Part shown: piece after piece, positions 56,884-64,000 of the stretch
Position numbering within the stretch: position 1 is the first letter of the stretch
Layout: each line of letters starts with the position of its first letter
From: Phanerodontia chrysosporium
Lineage: Eukaryota; Basidiomycota; Agaricomycetes; Polyporales; Phanerochaetaceae
DNA length: 64,000 bases
Direction: 5' to 3'
NCBI GenBank assembly: GCA_001910725.1
Contig: MJGA01000009.1
Coordinates: forward strand, 124,001 to 188,000
Notes under the pieces: model-generated
What the model was told of the DNA's origin: nothing
Seen by the model: only the letters and a program-made list of their open reading frames with translations
Database searches by the model: none
Made by a program: the position numbers and the translations under genes

Positions 56884-58095
56884 ATGTCTCACTCGTCCTC
56901 ATCGTCTTCCGCGACGAGCAAGGCCTTCGGCTCGACATTTCTCTCGCGCAGGTCGCTTTCTATCATGTACTCCCTCAAACTGAGTGGTCTCTCTCTTCCT
57001 ACGACTCTGCTCAAGCATCCCAGACTCTCTCTGTCGCAAAAGGCTGCGCCGACAGTCTCACTTTCCAGCACGAACGTCGAGCGTGACGGCACGCCGCAAA
57101 GCTTCATACCATTTCCCTCTGCTCCTATTCAATGCCCAGGGGCCGGAAGCTCGCATGAAGACATCGAGATGGAAGACGCAACCCAGTCTTCGCCAGTCAA
57201 AGACTGGCACCTCGATATTGCCCGCAGGCATTCCCGATCTTGCCTTGCCGCCTCCTTCGTGAACAGAGATGGACATGCTATGCCGCAGGAGCTGGATGAG
57301 GAGCAGAGTACCACTCAGAACGGAGTCCCGTTGCGAAAGCGTAAGCTGGCGAACAAGCGGCCCAAGCTCCCCAGCACGCCCGCCATCCAACCGCCGAGAA
57401 AGAAGTCGAAGAAGGCTAGCAAGCGACAAGCGGCAGACCTCCAGTTCACCGCTACGCTTCACCGAAGCCTTGCCTCGCACCTGCGCTCCTTCACGGCGTA
57501 CACACTCGCCCCGTGCGCCCAGGACGACGCACCCGAAGATGAGCTCATCCTCCGGCATCAGGACCGCATGCTCGTAGAGCGGCTGTGGAAAAACCTCGTT
57601 GACCAAGGCCTACAGCCGGCTCCCCTCCCTACCCAACTTTCTCCTCTGTCGCTACCCGTCGACGACCCTTTCACGCTCAGCCCCGAACGTGTCGACCACG
57701 TCTTCCAGTCCGAGCCCATGACGGTTGACGGCCCAGGCGGACTCCCCACACCGCCTCCATCGCCGACCTCTCCTTCCGCGTTCACCGCGCCGATCTCCAT
57801 CCCGCCGAGCACCGCTCCCGCGAAGGACGACTTCTGCGGTCGCCCGCTGCCAGCCAGCGAGGCACGCGCGCGGGGAGCCGATGCGCTTCCGACGCCGCCG
57901 CCGACGCCGCCAGACTCTGGCGCGCCCGTGCTCGCGATGCCGAACCTTGTTGCGTCGCTCATCCTCCGCCACCGCGAGCGCAGCGCCTCGCGATCTCGCT
58001 CCGGCTCCGCCTGCAGCGCAGGCCTGAGAGCGGGGCGCAGTCGTTCGCCGCTCGCGACGTCCGTCCTCGTCGCCACGCCATGCGCAAGCGCATGA
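56884..58095 (+). CDS. basic Pro/Ser-rich probable nuclear protein (unknown)
   Basis: Single exon, 403 residues from the Met at 56884 (MSHSSSSSSATSKAFGSTFL). Around residue 155 is a dense basic patch, RKRKLANKRPKL and RKKSKKASKRQ, resembling a bipartite nuclear localisation signal. After it is a folded-looking segment, ADLQFTATLHRSLASHLRSF, and RMLVERLWKNLVDQGL. The remainder is disordered, with proline-threonine repeats (LPTPPPSPTSPSAF, LPTPPPTPPDSG) and an Arg/Ser tail (HRERSASRSRSGSACS). I recognise no family. The layout, disordered proline-rich with one short helical core, is like the gene at 26221-28207, but the sequences are not evidently related. Confidence 0.6.
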   Translation: MSHSSSSSSATSKAFGSTFLSRRSLSIMYSLKLSGLSLPTTLLKHPRLSLSQKAAPTVSLSSTNVERDGTPQSFIPFPSAPIQCPGAGSSHEDIEMEDATQSSPVKDWHLDIARRHSRSCLAASFVNRDGHAMPQELDEEQSTTQNGVPLRKRKLANKRPKLPSTPAIQPPRKKSKKASKRQAADLQFTATLHRSLASHLRSFTAYTLAPCAQDDAPEDELILRHQDRMLVERLWKNLVDQGLQPAPLPTQLSPLSLPVDDPFTLSPERVDHVFQSEPMTVDGPGGLPTPPPSPTSPSAFTAPISIPPSTAPAKDDFCGRPLPASEARARGADALPTPPPTPPDSGAPVLAMPNLVASLILRHRERSASRSRSGSACSAGLRAGRSRSPLATSVLVATPCASA

Positions 58096-58488
58096 CACGA
58101 CTACCGCCCAGTGCCTCGTGCAAAAGGAGAGGTCATAGATCCACACGGTGACGCGAGCCACGAACACCACGCTCTTGACGACGCCACGCTCAAGTCTACC
58201 GTCTTCTCTTCCTATAATCCTCTCATACCTCCCGGAATAATCAAGCAGGTCTTAATTGAGCCCATGGCTGGGCGAAGCCAGCACAGGCTCGCATTGTTTT
58301 CCTCGCACTGTACACATACTCATGCATTCCCTCCACATACCATCATTCATCGCCGTCTTTCTTTCCTTCTTGGACTGAGCACCGAACACACACCGCCACC
58401 GTCGGTTAATCGTCATATAGTTCGCGTGCACTTGTACATACGATACTGGGTCGCGCTCGCTGGAGAGCAGTAATCTACATTCCGGAGT
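58096..58488. other. 3' intergenic region
   Basis: About 390 bp between convergent genes; nothing recognisable. Confidence 0.35.
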
Positions 58489-61117
58489 CTACAAGAAATC
58501 TGATCGTTGCACACCAGATACAATCTCAATCTTAGGCCGTTTGGCGGTTGGGACGTATTGCACGAAGCCCTTCGCCACCGCCTCGGAGATGATGTCGCCG
58601 TACCAGTCCTCAATGCTCGCTACGGTCACGCCAGTGACACCGACATCCAGTTTGTCGAACAAAAACTCCATGAGCGGTGCGAACTTGTTTTCCTCCTTCA
58701 CAGGCTGGATAGGTGCCTCAGCCGCTTTGTTACTACCGCCCCATCCGTCATCTGCGGTGCCCCAGGTGTCGCCCGTCGGCTCAGGGTCAGCAGGAGCCGC
58801 AGGCTCAACTCCCACGCGTTATCCGCCGCCACGCCCCAGTCGTCGTTCGTTGCGGTCCCCCATCCATCGCCGGCATCCTGCGGCGCAGGCTCCGACCAGC
58901 CGGCACTGCGAGACGCACTCGACGCCCGCGTGGAGGCATGAACACTGGCCGTCTGCGCGCCCCACTGCGCCTTTCGCCCGCGTCCCTTGCCTCTCCCGCC
59001 AGACGTCGGCCGAAACTGCGGTGCGTGCGGGGACGGGGTCCAACCCGTCGCAGGCTGCTTTCCAGACGATGTCGAGGTCTTCTTGCTCGACGGCCCTGCA
59101 GCAGATGCCGCCTCTGTCGGGGCTGGCACCGACTCCGCGGTCGAGGACTCACGCCAGCCCGCGGGGTCCGTCGTAGTGTCTTCCACGGTTGGTCCAGTGT
59201 CGTCGCCCGCAGCGCGCTGCACGCGCGTCGTATTCTCGGGGTCGTGGACGGCGAGGATCGAGTGCCCGCCGTCGCGCGTGACACGCTGGCGGGACTGCAC
59301 GAGGAGGTAGCCCTGTCCGAAAGGCGCGGCCGTTGCGGGCTCCTCGGACAGGCTGACACCCGAGTCGCTGCCGTCCGAGCGCGAGCTCGAGGCCTCGACG
59401 GCGCCCCGTGCACCGAGTCCGTTGGGCGCGAAGAGCACGGCTTGGCCGGTGCTCAGCGAGACGATCTGTCCTGCGATCAGCCGCGTCGGACACGCTTGCG
59501 TGCAGCGCACGTACCTTGGCAAAGAGGTCGTCGAAGCCTTCGCCTGCCGTCGAGATGTGCTCCGTGAGGAGCCGCAGCCACTTTGGCGACGAGAAGCGGT
59601 GGGCGATGATGAACGAGCAGAGGTCCAGAAACTTGGATGGCACCACTGTCGGCTCTTGGGTCGATATCACCACCCTGGTCGCGAGATGCCGCTGCTGTCG
59701 GATGACAGAGAGAAGCGACTCTGTCAGGCGAGCAGATGTCCCACTTTGGGTATCGGACAGGTACTACAGAAGGTATCCGTTGAACTATGGGTCCTAGCAC
59801 AAGAGAATCTGCCAGCGCCGTGACGAACCTTGTGTGCCTCGTCGAGTACTGCGCGCGAACGGGGCCTCAGATATGTATTGAGCTACCTCGCCCCCAGAAG
59901 ACTTACCGACGATTTTTCCGGAAGCTTTTATGTCTGCCTCCACGAACAATCCAAGAATAAGATCAAAGAATCCACATGCTGAGGATGCATCCATGAAAGG
60001 CGAAGACAAGCTGGGCATATGTTAGACATGCCGTCCGTCGTAGAGCCGTATGAACCTTACTCGATGATAGTCAACTTCCCCTTGCCAAAATGAGTTGCAA
60101 CGCGGTTAGCTCTGCTCCCTCCTTCAAGGCAAGAGTCAAGAAGGGATAGGCGCAAATTCAGCATGGCCTTTTGCGATGGATTGAATTTTTGTTCCTTGAG
60201 CTGTTGCCGAAAGCTGGCATAGTTGAATTTGTTCTCCATTGAACGAAGTATAGACATAATAGCCTCCATGTAGAGTGGCATTTCTTGGATGAAAGCTTCG
60301 AAATAGGATCATCTTTACGGCGAGTTCGATACGTACGAGTATTCTCCTCGACTTTCATCATCGCAAGCAGCCGCTCGCCACTAATGTCTTCTGCCGCGAA
60401 ACGCAGCGGCTCAACTCGCACCGACGGCAGGTCTGCGTACACTCGTTTCATAGTTTGTAAGTTGGCGGACTGTTATATCGAGATATCAGCACAATATCAC
60501 CACTACTGTGAAGGACTTACAGAACTAGGACGGTGACCTGTGGGGGTGTTGCATTTCCGCCTCTAGTAGTATCAAGATATGAAAGATATGCCGCTTCACA
60601 TGGCTGTACTGCACCACCTCCCGCTGCTGTGTCGAAATGAAAGCTAGAGTGCCCCGATGTCTCTTAGTCAAACTCAAACACCGAAAAGTCGAATTCCTTA
60701 CACGAGCGCGCTGAGTGGTTCCGGCAGCGTGCCTATCCTCCGATCCGCCATCAGGCAACTCTCCATGAGCACAGACGTTGTGTGGCTCTTTCCGGAGCCC
60801 TGCAGGGCCGTTAGCACCGGCATCGACAGCTGACACGTCACAGACACGAACCTGGAGGCCGCACACGAGCGCACTGAATGGCGCATTGGTGTTGATGTAC
60901 AGCTTGGGCGACACCGGCGTCGTGGGGAAGCCTGGGGCCTGCTGGCAGAGGATACGCCCGTAGAGTGCGCGTTGGGCAGCACGTCTGCACCCAGCACGCC
61001 GAATGCGTCCCCGGTGAAGACAGGCGCGGTCCTGAACGCATGTGTCGGGCCTGCGGACGTGTTCGGCTGGGCTACATCTCCCAGCAGCTCCAGCTCCGGG
61101 TCGTATTCGTCGCTCAT
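58489..61117 (-). CDS. HerA/FtsK-like P-loop ATPase, paralog 4
   Basis: ATG at 61117 (MSDEYDPELELLGDVAQPNT); stop at 58489. Family blocks: HAFRTAPVFTGDAFGVLG; LYINTNAPFSALVCGLQ; Walker A GSGKSHTTSVLMESCL; FHFDTAAGGGAVQPCEAAYL; EDISGERLLAMMKVEENT; PLYMEAIMSILRSMENKF; SSPFMDASSACGFFDLILGL; Walker B GKIV-VLDEAHK split by an intron (about 59849-59908); STQEPTVVPSKFLDLCSF. Two one-base breaks: GGG at 60974-60976 (LPNAHS instead of LPQRAL) and CCC at 58811-58813 (NAWELS instead of NAWGVEP); one base added to each run restores the frame. The linker is rich in Ser/Thr/Trp-Gly, and a single helix-turn-helix-like repeat closes the protein (FAPLMEFLFDKLDVGVTGVT...). Confidence 0.7.
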
Positions 61118-61510
61118 TCTGCCTGGACCGGTAGGACGGTGAGAAGGTGGATGAAAAGGAACGGTGGGAAACAGTCAATTTACCCAGCGCCCAGAGGCCG
61201 CCTCGTGGCCTCGGATGAGGTGCCTCGCGATTGCGGACTCGAACCTGGTGTAAGTCTCGTTACACACTGTACAAAACTCGACAGAAAATGTCAAGGGTGT
61301 GGACAGCAGTCTGATCGTGGTTCGGGTGAGTAAAGTGATCTGCCTGTGCAAGCATCGACTCGCGTGTAAATTCTGCAAACACGTGCATACAAAGCGCGTA
61401 CCGTCTGCTTACCTTCCAACGAAGATCAACTACAGTTGTCGTTGCATCCACTCAATTCCGATCTATACAATCTATAGTGGATGAGATGCAGCAGGTTTCC
61501 TTCACATTGT
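61118..61510. other. intergenic region
   Basis: About 390 bp between two minus-strand genes; nothing recognisable. Confidence 0.35.
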
Positions 61511-62858
61511 CTATGGATCGAACATTAAGCCCAGCGTCGCCTTCACATTCTCGATGAACGACTGGGCGAAACCAAGGTCCAACGCGGACTCTCCCCAGGT
61601 GAAGGTAATACTGGTCGTGCCCTCTGGTGAGCCGACGACGTTGACCTTGATGGCAGCACCTCGTACGACATCGCACTGAGCGAAGTACACGTCGCTCAGG
61701 GTCCAGCGCGACGCTTCCGGTTTCAGCTCCTCCACAGGAAATCGCCCCAAGTTCGACAGCGCAAGGCCTGACGTGCGCTTCTTGCCGAGCAGCCCGCGAA
61801 AGTAACCCTCTGCCGCATTCCAGCGGAAGAGCAGCCGTAGCTCGCCAAGGAGCTCGAGAGCGCCGGGGATGCTGCTGTGCAGCTCGTCGCGGAACTTGCG
61901 TGCGTCGGCCCAGGAGAAATCGGCGCCGTCGGTGCTCAGGACTGAAGCGGCGCGTAGAAGTGCACGGTCGATACTTGGTCGCACAGCGCAAGGGGCGGGG
62001 TACCTGTCAGGCGGCGTAGCGATATAGGGACTGCGACGTTGGCCGTGCGATACGCCACTGCCTCGGTAGGGCGCTGCTCCTGCAAAACACGCGCGAGTAC
62101 ACCAAGCAGCAGCGTATACAGAAATGCGGTAAATGTGGTGCCATTTGCACGGCACTGTTCCAGTATTACTGTGGTCTGAGAGGCGGAAATTGACCAGCAC
62201 TGGACGTGCATAGCGAGCGATGGAGACGAGGGAATGGGGCTGCCTGTCCACGACGTTGCAGAGGGGAGCAGCGACTTGGGCACAACAAGCTTGTAAAGCT
62301 CGGAGAACAACGTCGACCACGATAGCGATATGTCGGTGTAGGCCTCCGGGGGACCCGCAAGCGGCAGCGTCGGAGGTACGGGTACCTTTGTGCTTCCGCC
62401 GTCTGAAGCCTGAGCATCGACATTATTGAGCGCAGCCTGCAGTAGTGCAAGTAGTGCAGGCCCGCTCTGCCCATCAGCGATGACATGGTGGAATGCAAAG
62501 ACGACGATGCTGCCATTGACGACCGCCACCCGCCAGAGCGGGACCGATGTGCCGAAAGCGAACGGCTTGCCAAGCTGCGAGCGCAGCAGCTCGTCAACAG
62601 TATCTTGGCTATCCCAAATAAACTCGACGACCACGTCTAGGTCGATGTCTGGCAGGCGCACAAATTGTGGTGCGTGCGCTCGCGTGGCCCCTATAGCGAT
62701 TTGGACTCCAAGTGCGGCGTGCTGTTGGATCATAGCCTCTAGGGCGGGATATAGCACCTCCTTCTTTAAATACTCACCCGACGCGGGGTGAATCGCCCTG
62801 CGATAGCGACGCAGGAGTCGAAACCGAGCTCTCCGAGGAGGATATGGTATCGTTCCAT
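61511..62858 (-). CDS. alcohol O-acetyltransferase-like (AATase family)
   Basis: Acyl-CoA-dependent acetyltransferase of the BAHD-like fold. The ATG at 62858 gives MERYHILLGELGFDSCVAIA, the usual AATase start. At 62785-62788 (GGGG on plus) the frame breaks by one base; one more G joins GRFTP to ASGEYLKKEVLYPALEAM. Then follow VPLWRVAVVNGSIVVFAFHH and the catalytic HHVIADG (about 62485), FTAFLYTLLLGVLARVLQ and VAVPISLRRLTG. Near 61945 a further frame change occurs, by intron or one-base loss, before TDGADFSWADARKFRDELHS and the conserved end LALSNLGRFPVEEL, FTWGESALDLGFAQSFIENV. The His-Asp motif is intact. It likely makes acetate esters or acetylates a metabolite; the substrate is unknown. 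Confidence 0.8.
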
Positions 62859-63554
62859 GGTTCCTGATTGCCACACACGAAGCAGTTCGTCAGTGACCTT
62901 CACAACTTCATCGTGCATTCTTTCTCACCTGCATCGCGAACAACAACTCTAGAACTCTGGGGTGACATCGCTGCAAAAGGCTAGCAACTCGAGCAGATCT
63001 AGACCGCTGTGCAAGGGAGTGGGAGCATGTAGTCGTCAGGGCGCTTGCAAATACTCCGGAGACATCCCTAATTAGGTCATCTACGCGGCTTGCAAGCCGC
63101 GCACTGCCTTCGTTCATGTTGCAGAACAGAATGTTTGCAAGAGTCAAATCATGAATACTTGCACCAGCATGACGGCCGGGAAGAAGAAGCGAAGGCGCGC
63201 TTCGCAAGGATGACACATGCAGGGTCAAATCCAGCGATCAGCTTAGATCTTGAGCATGGCGTTCAGGGTCGTTTTGACTGCTGCGTCGAAAGCCTCGAAA
63301 GATGCTCAACACTTCCCTCAGGTAAATGGAGCTCGTGGCGAAGTTTATCGACCAGCAGTCGCGGTCTCAGGATGCTGTATTGCACCACTTGCGTTCGAGG
63401 TGCTTTCGCGTTTATGCTGGTGAAGGCGGGATAGTCACGAAAGTTATACACCGCTATACATTCTTTACGTGAGACTGACATGTCCAAAGTACTTCCTATT
63501 GATACATTCCTCAGGGAGACGAGAACCTAAACTTGCCATGCTTCATGATATACC
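62859..63554. other. intergenic region
   Basis: About 700 bp between two minus-strand genes. Short minus frames at 62908-63228 and 63263-63487 have no recognisable content. Confidence 0.35.
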
Positions 63555-64000
63555 CTAAAGATAAGCCTAGTCGACGTGGGTTAGCAACTAATACACCGAA
63601 CAGGATGAGATGACTCACAGCAGCATTTGGCGGGCTGGCAACACCACCAAGGCTATATGTCGCGAAGAGATCAGCAGAGTAGACGAAGATTATTAACAAG
63701 GACATACATGTTGAGCGGCCAGGACGTGAAGAAGAACGTGTAGCGCCCGGCGTCGGCGCACGCCTGAGACAGTTTCTCGAGGTCGAAGAACTCGCCTGCA
63801 CCCAGAGTCAGCGCTCCGTATCGGAAACATCCCCACGAAGTCTCACCAATGGGCATGCCCCACAAGCCGAGCAGGGTTTGATGCATGTGCGGGGTGCCCT
63901 TGGGCGTCGGCCAGCGCTCGATGGCAGGCTGGTCAGACGCGATCGCCGCGAAGTGGTTGTTCCTGCGAGAAAGCATAAGTATCGGTCCCTACTGCGTGTG
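63555..64000 (-). CDS. cyclase-family hydrolase (PF04199 type), 3' part only
   Basis: The C-terminal part of a putative cyclase (kynurenine formamidase/isatin hydrolase relatives); the gene begins beyond base 64000. Exons read on the minus strand: up to 63962 downward to 63708, 63652-63619, and 63566-63555 with the TAG stop. The first gives NNHFAAIASDQPAIERWPTP and HQTLLGLWGMPIGETSWGCF, then FFDLEKLSQACADAGRYTFF; the second joins as LGGVASPPNAA, the family's usual C-terminal signature; the last adds AYL. Between GETS and FFDLE the stretch WGCFRYGALTLGAGE may be a retained intron or local insertion, because relatives go from GET directly to FDLE. The metal-binding N-terminal part is out of view. 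Confidence 0.75.

Noticed and set aside
1..64000. CRISPR array, prophage or bacterial operon
   Set aside because: No regularly spaced direct repeats, and gene structure and families are fungal throughout.

Overview
The window looks like nuclear DNA of a basidiomycete, most likely an Agaricomycete. Genes are dense and on both strands. Most are split by short GT-AG introns of about 48-65 nt, and exons are GC-rich. Several products are fungus-specific: an Mto1-type microtubule organiser, a Hos3-like histone deacetylase, an F-box/LRR protein, DHA-type transporters and an AATase-type acetyltransferase. No bacterial operon, CRISPR array or rRNA is present, and I found no bona fide tRNA gene.

Layout. 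0-9 kb: a PA14-containing GH3 beta-glucosidase (cut by the left edge), a long coiled-coil Mto1-like protein, and a short-chain dehydrogenase. 9.7-14.6 kb: two members of an unrecognised acidic-tailed gene family around poorly coding, repeat-bearing DNA; a third member lies inverted at 32.9-34.0 kb. 15.4-24.2 kb: a Ser/Thr kinase, a divergent pair of paralogous MFS transporters sharing one short promoter region, and a C2-domain protein. 26.2-32.4 kb: a Ser/Pro-rich unknown, an O-methyltransferase and a TMEM19-like membrane protein. 34.8-61.1 kb: four paralogs of a P-loop ATPase resembling the HerA/FtsK branch with helix-turn-helix-like tails, interleaved with a secreted protein, a Hos3-like deacetylase, a third MFS transporter, a second kinase, an F-box protein and a basic Pro/Ser-rich probable nuclear protein. 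61.5-64 kb: an alcohol O-acetyltransferase-like enzyme and the 3' part of a cyclase-family hydrolase.

The most unusual content is the four-copy ATPase family. One copy (45.7-49.2 kb) is interrupted by an 864-bp non-autonomous DNA element with 56-bp terminal inverted repeats and a perfect 9-bp target duplication, placed exactly between two conserved codons. The acidic-tail family, with a recent inverted duplication of about 1.4 kb, is the second.

A caution on sequence quality: at least ten places in otherwise well-preserved genes show a one-base frame break, and almost all are repaired by adding one G or C to a short G/C run. This looks more like systematic under-calling of homopolymers than gene death, so several genes described as frameshifted are probably intact in the organism.
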